DNA of 64,000 bases from the NCBI RefSeq assembly GCF_006717045.1, contig NZ_VFPH01000001.1, positions 2,604,001 through 2,668,000 of the forward strand, given 5' to 3'. This DNA is from Pseudonocardia cypriaca. Its GTDB lineage: Bacteria; Actinomycetota; Actinomycetes; Mycobacteriales; Pseudonocardiaceae. The position numbers and the translations under genes were made by a program. Position 1 is the first letter of the stretch. Each line of letters begins with the position of its first letter. Positions 7,909-16,963 of this stretch are shown in pieces. The notes beneath the pieces are model-generated. The model made no database searches and was not told the DNA's origin. It saw nothing but the letters and a program-made list of their open reading frames with translations.

Positions 7909-9060
7909 GTGGGGGACGTGCGGCACGGCAGGAGTCGGACCGGTGAGTGGTTGCTCCTCGCCGCAGCGCTCGGACTGGTACTCGCGTTGCTGGCCGCACC
8001 GGAGGCGCCGGAGCCCGCCGAGGCCGCCACCCCCGTCCCCGTGCCGGCGGCCGGTCCCGTCGACGTGCAGGTGGACCGCGCGGCCACCCGGCTCGCAGCC
8101 TGGATGCGACCGCTCGCGCCGGGCGAGCGGCCCCCGCAGTTCGTCCTGTTCTCCTTCGACGGCGCCGGGTCGCACCGGCACTGGCAACGCGTGCTCGCCC
8201 TCGCGGGGGCGTCGGAGGCGCGGATCACCGCCTTCCTCTCCGGCGTCTACCTGGTGCCCGACGGGGAGCGGCGGCGCTACCGCCCGCCCGGACGGGCGGC
8301 CGGCACCTCGGCCGTCGGGTTCGGCGGGTCGGATGCCGAGGTGGACGTGCTGATCGGGGACCTCATGGAGGCCCGCAGGCGGGGCCACGAGATCGGCACG
8401 CACTACAACGGCCACTTCTGCGCCGGGGACGAGCCCAGCGTTGGCCGGTGGTCCACCGCGATGTGGGACGCAGAGCTCGACCAGTTCTTCGCGTTCGTCG
8501 AGGCGGCCCGCGCGCGTGGGCTCGATCTGGGCGCGGTGCGGGGCGGACGGACCCCGTGCCTGGAAGGGCGGTGGGCCCAGGCCTACCCGGCCATGCGGGC
8601 GCACGGGTTCACCTACGACACCAGCCGCCCGACCGACGGGATCGTCTGGCCCACCGAGGAGCACGGGATCCGCGAGTTCTGGATGCCGTCGGTGCGGGTG
8701 CCCGCCCTGCGCAAGCAGGTGCTGCTCATGGACTACAACCTGTGGATGGCCGTGAACGGCGGGCGCGACGAGCCGGAGCGGGCGGCGGAGTTCAGCGACA
8801 CGGTCCTCGGGGCCTACCGCGCCGCGTACACCGCCGCGACGAGCGGCAACCGGGCGCCGCTCGTCATCGGCAGCCACTTCAACCGCTGGTCGGGCGGCGG
8901 GTTCTTCGACGCCGTCGAGCGGTTCATGGCCGAGGTGTGCCTGCGGCCCGAGACCGTGTGCGCGACGCACTCGGACGTGAACGCGTGGATCGACCTGCAG
9001 GACCCCGAGGTCCTCGACGTCTGGCGCACGATGCCACCCGCCCACGTTCCCCGCCCGTGA
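7909..9060 (+). CDS. secreted polysaccharide-deacetylase-like protein
   Basis: This 383-residue protein begins with an RHGRSRT basic head and a hydrophobic segment (about residues 13-33), then an Ala/Pro linker, so it is exported or anchored. The catalytic-like region resembles NodB/CE4 enzymes: SFDGAG matches the first Asp motif, and HEIGTHYNGH supplies the His-x3-His metal ligands. Later SHFN and THSD segments fit the family. The family removes acetyl groups from chitin, peptidoglycan or other polysaccharides outside the cell. The start is a GTG. The stop abuts the stop of the convergent LysR gene. Confidence 0.75.
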   Translation: MGDVRHGRSRTGEWLLLAAALGLVLALLAAPEAPEPAEAATPVPVPAAGPVDVQVDRAATRLAAWMRPLAPGERPPQFVLFSFDGAGSHRHWQRVLALAGASEARITAFLSGVYLVPDGERRRYRPPGRAAGTSAVGFGGSDAEVDVLIGDLMEARRRGHEIGTHYNGHFCAGDEPSVGRWSTAMWDAELDQFFAFVEAARARGLDLGAVRGGRTPCLEGRWAQAYPAMRAHGFTYDTSRPTDGIVWPTEEHGIREFWMPSVRVPALRKQVLLMDYNLWMAVNGGRDEPERAAEFSDTVLGAYRAAYTAATSGNRAPLVIGSHFNRWSGGGFFDAVERFMAEVCLRPETVCATHSDVNAWIDLQDPEVLDVWRTMPPAHVPRP

Positions 9061-9966
9061 TCAGCCCGACCTGGTGCCCCTGGCGGTCCGCATCGCGTCG
9101 ACGAACGCGGCGATCGCCGGGTTGGCGCCGGCACCGCGCCGGTGGGCGGCCAGCGTGCGCCGGTGCATCGGAAGGGGGGTGAGGGCGACGTCCGGGTCCG
9201 GTGCGGTGATGCCGAGCTCCGGGACGAGCGCGACCCCGCCACCGATCCCGACCAGCGCGAGCACGGCCGGGAAGTCGTCGACGACGTGGCGGGCGTCCGG
9301 CGTGAAGCCGGCGGCCTCGCAGGCCCGGACGGTCATCGTCCCGCAACGCGTGTCGGCGGGCGCGACGATCCAAGGTGCGTCGCGCCAGCGCCGCAGCGGG
9401 TGCGGCTCGCCGGGCAGCGGGGTCAGCGCGCGGGGCGCCGCGAGGAACATCGCCTCCTCGAACAGGGCGACGGTCTCCACGCCGGGCTCCGCGGGCACCG
9501 GGACGAGGTCGTAGTCGTGCACGAGCGCGACGTCGACCTCGCCGGCGCGCAGCGCCCCGGCCACGGCCGCTGGGTCGAGCTCGCGCAGCCGAGGCTCGAG
9601 GGCCGGGTGTGCTCCGGCGAGTGCGGCGAGCGCCGTGGGCACGACGGCGCGCGCCGCCGACGGGAACGCGCCGATCCGCAGCGGGCCGGCGGGCCCCGCC
9701 CGGCTCGCTGTGAGGTCGGCCTCGGCCTGTTCGAGGCGCTCGAGCACGGCCTCGGCGTGCGCCACGAGCCCGTGAGCGGCGGGGGTCAGCTCCACCCGCC
9801 GCCCGCTCCTGGCCAGCAGCGGGGTGCCCGTCTCCCGTTCAAGGGTGCTGAGCTGCTGGGACACGGCCGACGGCGTGTATGCGAGCGCCTCGGCGACGGC
9901 CGCGATCGTGCCGCGGTTGGCCAGTTCGCGGAGCAGCCGCAGGCGCCGGACGTCGAGCATCAGCAC
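9061..9966 (-). CDS. LysR-family transcriptional regulator
   Basis: This is a 301-residue LysR protein. The N-terminal winged helix is intact (AEALAYTPSAVSQQLSTLER), followed by a two-lobed effector-binding domain (LRIGAFPSAARAVVP, GGVALVPELG). It is divergent from the DapA-like gene with 64 bases between the starts, the usual arrangement in which a LysR protein activates its neighbour. The probable targets are therefore the DapA-like lyase and the luciferase-like oxidoreductase. The effector is unknown. Confidence 0.9.
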   Translation of the reverse strand: MLMLDVRRLRLLRELANRGTIAAVAEALAYTPSAVSQQLSTLERETGTPLLARSGRRVELTPAAHGLVAHAEAVLERLEQAEADLTASRAGPAGPLRIGAFPSAARAVVPTALAALAGAHPALEPRLRELDPAAVAGALRAGEVDVALVHDYDLVPVPAEPGVETVALFEEAMFLAAPRALTPLPGEPHPLRRWRDAPWIVAPADTRCGTMTVRACEAAGFTPDARHVVDDFPAVLALVGIGGGVALVPELGITAPDPDVALTPLPMHRRTLAAHRRGAGANPAIAAFVDAMRTARGTRSG

Positions 9967-10030
9967 AGCTTACGAACAAGTGCAGGAACGTGAACTGGAT
10001 CTGACGCTCGTGGCGGCCGACGCTGTCGCC

Positions 10031-10933
10031 ATGGAGCTCTCGGGGGTGTACGTCCCGCTGATCACGCCGTTCACGCCGGGCGGGGAGGTGGACCCGGCCG
10101 CACTGGACCGGCTGGCGCGCGAGGCCGTGGCGGCGGGCGCGGCCGGGATCGTGGCGCTGGGCACCACCGGCGAGCCCGAAGGACTGGAGGACGCCGAACG
10201 CCGCGCCGTGCTCGACGTCTGCGCCGCCGTGCGCCGCGACACCGGAACGACCCTGGTCGTGGGCGCGGGCGGGAGCGGGACGCGGCGCAGTGCCGCCGCG
10301 CTGGCGGCACTCGCGGCGTGGCCAGAGGTGGACGCGGCGCTGGTGCCCGTGCCGGCGTTCGTCCGGCCGACCGAGGCGGGCGTGGTGCGCCACTTCGAGG
10401 ACCTGTGCCTGCGCAGCCCGGTGCCACTGATCGCCTACCACGTCCCGCACCGCACGGCCCGGCCTCTCGGCGGCCCCGCGCTGCGTGGCCTCGCCGCGCT
10501 GCCCGGCGTCGCCGGGATGAAGCACGCCGTCCCGGCGCTGGATGCCGACGCCGTGACGCTGCTCGCCGACCCGCCGCCCGGCTTCGCCGTGCTCGCGGGC
10601 GACGACGTGATGGCCGCCCCGTTGCTGGCACTCGGTGCGGCAGGCGGGATCCTCGCGTCGGCGCACCTGTGCACGCCACGCTGGGTCGCGATGGTGGACG
10701 CCTGGCGCGCCGGCGACGCGGCGCGGGCCCGCGAGCTGGGCGCCCCGCTCGCGCCGCTGGCTGCGGCCCTGTTCGCCGAGCCCAATCCCACGGTGATCAA
10801 GGCCGTGCTGCACGCAACCGGCCGGATCGCCTCGCCCGACGTGCGGCTGCCGCTGCTCCCACCCGATCCGGCCACGGTCGCCGCTGCGCTCAACCGGCTG
10901 GCGGCGACGGAGCTAACGTGCGGGAGTGACTGA
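10031..10933 (+). CDS. DapA-family lyase/synthase (dihydrodipicolinate synthase-like)
   Basis: This 300-residue TIM-barrel class I aldolase belongs to the DapA/N-acetylneuraminate lyase superfamily. It shows YVPLITPFTPGGEVD at the start, GTTGEPEGL as the GTTGE loop, the Tyr motif AYHVPHRTA and the Schiff-base Lys in GMKHAVPALD. True DapA acts in lysine synthesis, but the divergent LysR gene and the downstream oxidoreductase point to a catabolic aldolase or dehydratase with another 2-oxoacid substrate. ATG 10031 is chosen; GTG 10010 is in frame. Its last 8 bases overlap the next gene. Confidence 0.85.
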   Translation: MELSGVYVPLITPFTPGGEVDPAALDRLAREAVAAGAAGIVALGTTGEPEGLEDAERRAVLDVCAAVRRDTGTTLVVGAGGSGTRRSAAALAALAAWPEVDAALVPVPAFVRPTEAGVVRHFEDLCLRSPVPLIAYHVPHRTARPLGGPALRGLAALPGVAGMKHAVPALDADAVTLLADPPPGFAVLAGDDVMAAPLLALGAAGGILASAHLCTPRWVAMVDAWRAGDAARARELGAPLAPLAAALFAEPNPTVIKAVLHATGRIASPDVRLPLLPPDPATVAAALNRLAATELTCGSD

Positions 10934-11831
10934 GCTGACGATCGGACTGGGAGCGCCGATCTCCGGCGCGTGGGCGACCCCGGAGAACCTCGTGCGGGTG
11001 GCGGCGGAGGCAGAGGAGCTGGGGTACGCGTCCCTGTGGACGCTGCAGCGGCTCCTCGTGGGAACCGACCAGGACCTGCATCCGGTCTACCACAGCGTGC
11101 TGGACCCGGTCGCCGCGCTGGCGTTCGCCGCCGCCCGCACCTCCCGGATCCGGCTGGGCATCGGCGTGATCAACCTGCCGTTCGTCCCGCCCGCGTACCT
11201 GGCGAAGCAGGCGGCCACCCTCGACGTGCTGTCGGGCGGGCGGCTCGACCTCGGGCTCGGGGTGGGCTGGTCGCCCGCCGAGTTCGCGGCCTCGGGGGCC
11301 TCCACCGAGCGGCGCGGGCCGCGGACCGTCGAGTACGTGCAGGTCCTGCACACGCTGTGGGCCGACGAGGTGAGCGAGTTCGACGGCGAGTTCTACACCG
11401 TGCCGCCGAGCCGGATGCTGCCGAAGCCCGTGCAGCGGCCCGGCCCGCCCGTGCTCCTCGGCGGCGGCGTGCCGGCCGCGCTGCAGCGCGCGGGACGCAT
11501 CGCCGACGGCTGGATCAGCAGCAGCGGCGCCGACCTGCGGCGGCTCGCCGACGACGTCGCGCTCGTCCACAAGGGTGCTGAGGAAGCCGGGAAGGACCCG
11601 GCGGCGGTCCGCGTGATCGTCCGGGGTGTCGTGCGCGTGGACGGGCCGGCCGACCGGCTGCTGTCCGGCCCCTACGACAAGATCCGCGAGGACGCGGCGT
11701 GGCTGGCCGGGCAGGGGGTCACCGAGCTGTTCTACGACCTCAACTACGACCGTGCCATCGGGAGCCCGGAGGCGGACCCGGCGGCGGGCCTCGACCGGGC
11801 TTTGACGATCCTGCACGCGCTGCGGCCCTAG
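10926..11831 (+). CDS. luciferase-like (LLM) oxidoreductase, probably F420-dependent
   Basis: This 301-residue bacterial-luciferase-fold protein has the family pattern IGLGAPISGAWATPENL, then LGIGVINLPFVPPAYLAKQA, then SGGRLDLGLGVGW. The length and ending are like actinobacterial F420-dependent reductases rather than two-component FMN monooxygenases. The GTG start overlaps the DapA-like gene by 8 bases, so the two are translationally coupled. They may act in successive steps on one compound, controlled by the upstream LysR protein. The cofactor assignment is an inference. Confidence 0.8.
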   Translation: MTELTIGLGAPISGAWATPENLVRVAAEAEELGYASLWTLQRLLVGTDQDLHPVYHSVLDPVAALAFAAARTSRIRLGIGVINLPFVPPAYLAKQAATLDVLSGGRLDLGLGVGWSPAEFAASGASTERRGPRTVEYVQVLHTLWADEVSEFDGEFYTVPPSRMLPKPVQRPGPPVLLGGGVPAALQRAGRIADGWISSSGADLRRLADDVALVHKGAEEAGKDPAAVRVIVRGVVRVDGPADRLLSGPYDKIREDAAWLAGQGVTELFYDLNYDRAIGSPEADPAAGLDRALTILHALRP

Positions 11832-11867
11832 CCGTGGGCCCCGCGCCCACCCGCAGACCCGCCGCGA

Positions 11868-12626
11868 TCACTCCAGGGAGCGCAGGAACTCCTTGACGGC
11901 GGCGTCGGTCTCGCCGGGCCGCTCCAGGTGCGGGGCGTGGCCGCAGTCGAGCACCTCGAGCGTCACCGGCCCGGCGGCCCGGTCGCGCACCGCTTCCACG
12001 TGCACCACCGTTCCGTACGGGTCCGCCGTGCCCTGCACGCCCAGCACCGGGCAGGTGATCCCGGCCAGCTCGGGCCGGATGTCCCAGTCGCGGAAGGCGC
12101 CGTCGAGCCAGCCGTCGTTCCAGTTCCAGAACGTGACGTCCGGGTCGCGGTGGTACCGGGCCATCCGGGACCGCAGGTCGCCATCGACGTAGTCGCGGCG
12201 GGCCTGCTCGATGCCGCGCAGCCCCGCCTCCTCGACGAAGACGTGCGGGGCGAGGACGACGACCCCCTCGACGGCCGCCGTGCCCGCGTGCAGCAGCGCG
12301 ATCGAGCCGCCGTCGCTGTGCCCGACGAGCACCACCCCGTCCAGCCCGAGCGCCGCGCGCACCGCCGGGACCACCTCGGTGGCCTCGTCGTGCATGTAGC
12401 GGGGCGTCCGCTTGCCGGGCGGGAGGTCGGACCCGCCGTGGCCGAGGCGGGAGAAGGCGACCGCCCGCCGGCCGGTGGCGGCGGCGAGCCGGTGGTGGAA
12501 CCGTCGCCACAGCCGCACCGAGCCGAGGCCCTCGTGCAGGAAGAGCAGCGGGGCCAGGGCGCGGTCGCCGGGCACGTCCTCGTACTCGACGCGCCCGCCG
12601 GGCACCTCGACGAGCGGAAGGTCCAT
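11868..12626 (-). CDS. alpha/beta hydrolase
   Basis: This 252-residue alpha/beta-hydrolase-fold protein has the nucleophile elbow GHSDGG with the catalytic Ser, an oxyanion region LLFLHEGLGS, an acid in GTADPYG, and the catalytic His in CGHAPHLERPGE. The ending DAAVKEFLRSL is typical. The likely reaction is hydrolysis of an ester, lactone or C-C bond of a small molecule; the substrate cannot be told. It lies tail to tail with the LLM oxidoreductase gene. ATG 12626 is chosen because the aligned family starts there; frames upstream are unlike coding sequence. Confidence 0.88.
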   Translation of the reverse strand: MDLPLVEVPGGRVEYEDVPGDRALAPLLFLHEGLGSVRLWRRFHHRLAAATGRRAVAFSRLGHGGSDLPPGKRTPRYMHDEATEVVPAVRAALGLDGVVLVGHSDGGSIALLHAGTAAVEGVVVLAPHVFVEEAGLRGIEQARRDYVDGDLRSRMARYHRDPDVTFWNWNDGWLDGAFRDWDIRPELAGITCPVLGVQGTADPYGTVVHVEAVRDRAAGPVTLEVLDCGHAPHLERPGETDAAVKEFLRSLE

Positions 12627-12646
12627 CCCGGCCAGCCTGCCCGGCG

Positions 12647-12841
12647 CTACGCAGGCTCGTCCAGCCGGGCCACGAGACGCTTCGGTGCCACCTGCCGGTA
12701 GTCGTCGGTGACGATCTCCTCGATCTCGCTCCAGTCCACGCCGGGCACGTCGAGGTACACGCCGACCCACCCGCGGCCGCCGACGTACGGCGGCCGGAAG
12801 AAACGCCCCGGGTCGCCGCCCACCAGCTCCTCCTGCGCGCC
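12647..12841 (-). pseudogene. C-terminal fragment of a MmcQ/YjbR-like protein
   Basis: About 63 residues ending at a TAG match the C-terminus of the MmcQ/YjbR family: FFRPPYVGGRGWVGVYLD, then a V-D-W-x-E-I segment and VAPKRLVARL. Upstream in the same frame the translation turns into low-complexity Gly/Arg/Pro text with no start, so the N-terminal half has been lost or replaced. It sits 20 bases upstream of the hydrolase gene on the same strand and is probably inert. Confidence 0.6.
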
Positions 12842-12924
12842 GGGCGGGCCGGCGCGCCCGTGGCGCGTCGTCGCGCCCGGGCACCGGCGGAGATCGGGTC
12901 GCGCTCGTCGACCCGGCCCGCAGC

Positions 12925-13028
12925 CGCACGGAACGATTCTCCCGTCCGGCGGGCCTCCTCCGGACAGAACGAACGTTGACCAGGAGCTCCACCTCGTCGG
13001 CGCTGTAGACCTCGACGGTCACCGGGAC
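12925..13028 (-). pseudogene. small remnant resembling a GH2 C-terminal domain
   Basis: The minus strand encodes VPVTVEVYSADEVELLVN followed by a V-R-S-V-R-R-R-P-A-G stretch. This resembles the VYSNxDEVELFLNGxSLGRKPA region found near the C-terminus of GH2 beta-galactosidase relatives. Only about 35 residues are recognisable and nothing of the catalytic barrel is nearby. Confidence 0.3.
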
Positions 13029-13620
13029 CACCGCAACCGTGGCCGGATCTCCCTTCCCGAGCTGCGCGGAGAGCGGGCAGGCCCGCTCCTGCGCGGCATA
13101 CCTCGCGACCACGCGCCGTCGCCACGTCGCCCAGTCGGCCCACGTGCTGCTGGTCGCGTAAGCGCCACGTAGCCCTCGTGCTCGTCGACGTCGCCCGGCG
13201 GGCTCTTCCGCGACACCGGCCCGGAGGACGCGGCCACCGCGTTCCTCGCCGCGTGGTCGAGGTCGGCGTGGACGAACTCGCGCGGCCGCCCGCCGCGCGA
13301 ATCCGCTCCGATGGCCCGTCCCCGGCAGCCGGCCCGGTACGTGCGCACCGGGCCGCGCCGTTTCAGCCACGTGGGCAGGAGGCTGCACCTCCCGAGGTGC
13401 CCGCGAAGGGCGTCGACGGCGCTGTCGAGCAGCCACTGGTCGCGGTACGGCGGGTGCATGCTGCGGAAGGTCGCCGGGCCTCCCACGTAGTTCAAAGCGT
13501 GGTCGGCGAGCGACCTGGCGGGCGGTTCGTCGGGGGGACGACTCGCGACTTTCTGCCGCCACTGGTCGACGTGCCTGCCGAGATCCTCGGAGATCTGTCG
13601 CCGTCCGGTGTCGTCGTCGG

Positions 13621-13800
13621 GACGACGGGCTACGCAGGCGGTTCGAGAACCTGCAGCGGACGGTGCCTGCCCTGGCTTCCTTCCACGTCTTGGACCCGGA
13701 TCACCTAGCCGCCCTCTATGACTATTCATGGGCTGTGAGCGATGACGTGGTCCTGCACCCTGGTTGGAACGCCAGGTTGCGTCAGCTCCACCAGACGTAG
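13621..13800 (+). pseudogene. orphan C-terminal coding fragment, unknown family
   Basis: A 59-codon tail ending at a TAG (FHVLDPDHLAALYDYSWAV, then SDDVVLHPGWNARLRQLHQT) reads like real protein. The preceding frame (FLPPLVDVPAEILGDLSPSG, about 13550-13615) would join it if one base were changed near the GGG runs at 13619-13629. I do not recognise the family and see no convincing start. Confidence 0.3.
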
Positions 13801-13915
13801 AGCTCCTGCGGGCCTTCACCTTCGCTGTCAGGTCAGGCCAGGCCGTGACGCCCGCGCGTTGAACGTGCGCGCCAGCGGGTCGAACCCGTGTGCCGTCCGA
13901 CCGTTGGGCCCGCAC

Positions 13916-14845
13916 TCACACGGTGGATGTCGCGCGACGCTTCGCGTCGGCGGTCTGCCGTAGTGCGCCGAGGGCGGCGTCCTGCAGCGGGGAGAAGTAC
14001 TTGGCCGTCCGGTGGTAGAGACCGATCCCCTCGACGAGGGTCGCGTCCCGGATCCGCACCGTACGAAGCCGACCGGCCGTGACGTCGTCGGCAACGCAGT
14101 AGGCCGAGGCCAGACACACCCAGCCGTTGAGGGCCACCGCCTGCTTGATCGCCTCGGCGTGGCCGAGCCTGATCACGGTCGGCAGCTCGCCGATCCCGTG
14201 GCGGCGCAGCTGGTCGTGCAGCATCTTGTGGAACGCGACCCCTGACGGCACGCCGACCAGCGGCAACGTCGCGACCTCAGCGAGGTCGACCGAGTCGACC
14301 GAGGGCGGTCCGTGGGGAGCGGCGCAGAGGACGAGTGGCTCCTCCCACAGCTTCTCCGCATGCAGCGTCTCCGGCCCAGGGTCGTCGAGCCAGGTGGTGA
14401 CCGAGAAGTCGACCTCCCCGATCTCGGCGGCGCGCAGGGCGGCGGCGGGCTCGCTGATGTGCACGGTGATGTCCGCCCCCGGCCGGTCCTTCCGCAGCTG
14501 GGTCATGAGCGGCGGCAACAGGTAGGTGCCGATCGCCATGCTCGAGGCGACCCGCAACGACCCGGCGACGCCCCGGGCGAGGTCATCGATGTCACGCTGC
14601 ACCTGTGCGCCGCCGGCCAGCACCTCCTTCGCCCAGTGGTAGAGCCGGTCGCCGGCCTCGGTGAGGGCGACCTTGCTGCCGGCCCGCACGAAGAGGGCGG
14701 CGCCGAGGGCCTTCTCGAGGGACCGTAGCTGCGCCGACACCCCGGGCTGTGCGACGAGGAGCCGCTCCGCGGCCCGGGTGACGCCGCCCTCGTCGACGAC
14801 CAGGCAGAACACCTCCAGCCGCCGCAACGGGATGCGCGTGTCCAT
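13916..14845 (-). CDS. LysR-family regulator of the adjacent catabolic operon
   Basis: This is a 309-residue LysR protein with an intact N-terminal winged helix (AERLLVAQPGVSAQLRSLEK) and a substrate-binding domain (LRVASSMAIGTYLLPPL). The residues after the HTH resemble CysB/Cbl-like and aromatic-catabolism regulators only in a general way. It is divergent from the 11-kb catabolic operon with 97 bases between starts, so it most likely senses that pathway's substrate or an intermediate. ATG 14845 is used; another ATG 12 bases upstream is in frame. Confidence 0.88.
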   Translation of the reverse strand: MDTRIPLRRLEVFCLVVDEGGVTRAAERLLVAQPGVSAQLRSLEKALGAALFVRAGSKVALTEAGDRLYHWAKEVLAGGAQVQRDIDDLARGVAGSLRVASSMAIGTYLLPPLMTQLRKDRPGADITVHISEPAAALRAAEIGEVDFSVTTWLDDPGPETLHAEKLWEEPLVLCAAPHGPPSVDSVDLAEVATLPLVGVPSGVAFHKMLHDQLRRHGIGELPTVIRLGHAEAIKQAVALNGWVCLASAYCVADDVTAGRLRTVRIRDATLVEGIGLYHRTAKYFSPLQDAALGALRQTADAKRRATSTV

Positions 14846-14942
14846 AAGAAGAAGCATATCGCCGCATCCGGAATTTGGTAGTGGCCTTATGTGATGTGGC
14901 TCCCTAGCGTCGTCGCCACCACCACAGACGAGGAGGTCTGCG

Positions 14943-16091
14943 ATGAACCCGCTCCTGGGAGACAACCCGCTCAAGCTGGGCCTGTTCTGCACCAACGGCA
15001 GCGGTGCGTCCCAGACGCTCGTGCCGGAGGCGCCCAGCACGTCGTGGGACTTCTCGCTCCGGACGGCCCGGGCGGCCGAGGCCGCGGGCTTCGAGGCCGT
15101 CGTCCCGTTCGCCCGCTGGAAGGGCTACGCGGAGAACCGGCCGACGCACAAGACGGGCACCGTCATGGACCCGTTCACCTGGGCGGCGGGCATCGCGGCG
15201 GCCACGGAGCGGATCGGGGTCTTCGCCACGTCGCACGCGCCGACGATCCATCCGATCTTCGCGGCGAAGCAGGCGGCGACCGTCGACCACATTTCCGGCG
15301 GACGCTTCGCGCTGAACGTCGTGGGCGGATGGAACAAGCCCGAGCTGGAGATGTTCGGCGCCCCGTTGCGGGAGCACGACGAGCGCTACGACCACCTCGC
15401 CGAGTGGCTCGAGGTACTGCAGCGGCTGTGGACCGAGACCGAGGAGTTCGACTTCCACGGCCGGTTCTACGACGTGGTCGGTGGGGTGTCGATGCCGAAG
15501 CCGTTGCAGGCGCACATTCCGATCATGAATGCGGGTGGTTCTGCGCGGGGGATGCGGTTCGCTGCCGAGCATGCCGATCTGTGCTTCGTGGTCGTGCAGT
15601 CCGAGGAGGAGGCCGGGATCCGGGCGCAGGTGGAGGGCTACCGCCGGACCGCGCGGGAGGGGTTCGACCGCGACGTGAAGGTGTGGACGCACACCGTGGT
15701 CGTCCAGCGGGACTCGCAGGCCGAGGCCGACGCCTACCTGCACCGGTTCGCCGTCGAGTACGAGGACACCGAGAGCGTCGACGCCTGGATGCGGCTGCAA
15801 GGTGCGCACACCCAGCTCATGCCACCGGAGGTGCAGTTGCTGATGCGCCAGCGGTTCGCGGCCGGTGCAGGCGGCTTCCCGCTCGTGGGCACGGCGGAGA
15901 CGATCGCCGAGCGGCTGGCGCTGCTCAGCGCGGCGGGCATCGACGGCGTGCTGCTGACGTGGGTGGACTACGACGCCGGCATCGCCGACTTCGTGCGCGA
16001 CGTGCTGCCGCGGCTCGAGGCAGCCGGTCTTCGCAAGCCGGCAACCGCCGTTCCAGCGGCCACGGCCGCGCGGGTGGAGGTGCCGGCGTGA
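14943..16091 (+). CDS. RutA/DszA-type FMNH2-dependent monooxygenase
   Basis: This 382-residue luciferase-fold protein belongs to the NtaA/SnaA/DszA/RutA branch. Diagnostic segments are VVPFARWKGY, GVFATSHAPTIHPIFAAKQ, SGGRFALNVVGGWN and PLREHDERYDHLAEW. Family members use FMNH2 and O2 to open or oxidise N- and S-heterocycles, amides or chloroaromatics, with the reduced flavin supplied by a separate reductase. A flavin reductase gene closes this same operon (25570). A strong GAGGAGG site precedes the ATG. It is probably the committed ring- or bond-cleaving step of the pathway. Confidence 0.85.
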   Translation: MNPLLGDNPLKLGLFCTNGSGASQTLVPEAPSTSWDFSLRTARAAEAAGFEAVVPFARWKGYAENRPTHKTGTVMDPFTWAAGIAAATERIGVFATSHAPTIHPIFAAKQAATVDHISGGRFALNVVGGWNKPELEMFGAPLREHDERYDHLAEWLEVLQRLWTETEEFDFHGRFYDVVGGVSMPKPLQAHIPIMNAGGSARGMRFAAEHADLCFVVVQSEEEAGIRAQVEGYRRTAREGFDRDVKVWTHTVVVQRDSQAEADAYLHRFAVEYEDTESVDAWMRLQGAHTQLMPPEVQLLMRQRFAAGAGGFPLVGTAETIAERLALLSAAGIDGVLLTWVDYDAGIADFVRDVLPRLEAAGLRKPATAVPAATAARVEVPA

Positions 16092-16963
16092 GATTGGCCC
16101 GGTTCCGGCTCCCCGGCGGGACGTCCGGGTTCGGTGTCGTCGCGGGCGACGTCATCGTCCGGCTCGACCAGCGCGTGGGCTCCTTCGAGCAGTTGCTGGC
16201 CGATCCGGTTGCACCGAGCCCGGACGACCCCACGATCCCGCTGGACGACATCGACTGGCTCCCCCCGGTCGGTGACCACCCGAAGATCGTCTGCGTCGGC
16301 TTCAACTACCCGTCGCATGCGTCCGAGGCCGAGCGCGGCCCTGCACAGGACGCTCCCACCCACCCGACGTTGTTCACCCGGTTCCCTGACTCGCTCGTCG
16401 GGGCGGGCGCCCCCGTGGTCCGGCCGGCCGGCGAGGACTCCCTTGACTGGGAGGGCGAGGCGGCCCTCGTGATCGGGCGGCCCGGCCGGCGCATCCCGCC
16501 GGAGGAGGCCTGGTCGCACATCGCCGGTGTCACCTGCCTCGCCGAGAACAGCGTGCGCACGTGGCAGCTGCACTCGACGCAGGCGGCGGCCGGGAAGAAC
16601 TGGCCGGGCAGCGGCGCAGCCGGGCCATGGCTCACCTCGACCGACGAACTGGGGGACGGGCCACTGCGCGTCACGACCCGGCTCAACGGCGACCTCGTGC
16701 AGGACGACACGACCGACCGGCTCACGTTCCAGTTCGCCGATCTCGTCGCCTACGTCAGCACGTTCACGCCGCTGCGCCCCGGCGACCTCATCGCGACCGG
16801 GACCCCGCGGGGGATCGGCTACCGGATGGACCCTCCGCGGTTCCTGCGGCCGGGCGACGTGCTGGAGGTGGAGGTGTCCGGCGTGGGAGTACTGCGCAAC
16901 GGTGTCGTGGACGAGGTGGCGCAGGACCGGGTCCCGCAGCCGGTGGGGCGGGCGGCGCGATGA
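16088..16963 (+). CDS. fumarylacetoacetate hydrolase (FAH) family protein
   Basis: This 291-residue FAH-fold enzyme shows GFNYPSHASEAE (the G-x-N-Y-x-x-H-x-x-E motif), the metal-binding DWEGEAALVIG, and late motifs FTPLRPGDLIATGTP and LRPGDVLEVEVSGVG. Family members hydrolyse C-C bonds in beta-diketone ring-cleavage products, or decarboxylate or hydrate 2-oxo acids. In an operon with a gentisate-dioxygenase-like cupin it fits a fumarylpyruvate-type hydrolase. The GTG start overlaps the previous stop by 4 bases. Confidence 0.88.
   Translation: MRLARFRLPGGTSGFGVVAGDVIVRLDQRVGSFEQLLADPVAPSPDDPTIPLDDIDWLPPVGDHPKIVCVGFNYPSHASEAERGPAQDAPTHPTLFTRFPDSLVGAGAPVVRPAGEDSLDWEGEAALVIGRPGRRIPPEEAWSHIAGVTCLAENSVRTWQLHSTQAAAGKNWPGSGAAGPWLTSTDELGDGPLRVTTRLNGDLVQDDTTDRLTFQFADLVAYVSTFTPLRPGDLIATGTPRGIGYRMDPPRFLRPGDVLEVEVSGVGVLRNGVVDEVAQDRVPQPVGRAAR

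Larger units (their letters stand above)
12842..13915. other. about 1 kb without an intact gene; mixed gene remnants
   Basis: No frame gives a full-length protein with a start and convincing composition. Besides the two remnants listed separately, the minus strand at about 13060-13160 encodes WADWATWRRRVVARYAAQ, which loosely resembles TetR C-terminal domains, and about 13380-13510 encodes HPPYRDQWLLDSAVDAL, of no recognised family. The stretch looks like a graveyard of unrelated genes between two functional blocks. Confidence 0.45.

Noticed and set aside
6334..9045. 900-codon minus-strand frame across the MFS and deacetylase-like genes
   Set aside because: Translation is Gly/Arg/His noise crossing two well-supported genes.
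13178..13708. 177-codon plus-strand ORF in the remnant region
   Set aside because: Only its last third is protein-like and the opposite strand is equally plausible, so no gene is called.
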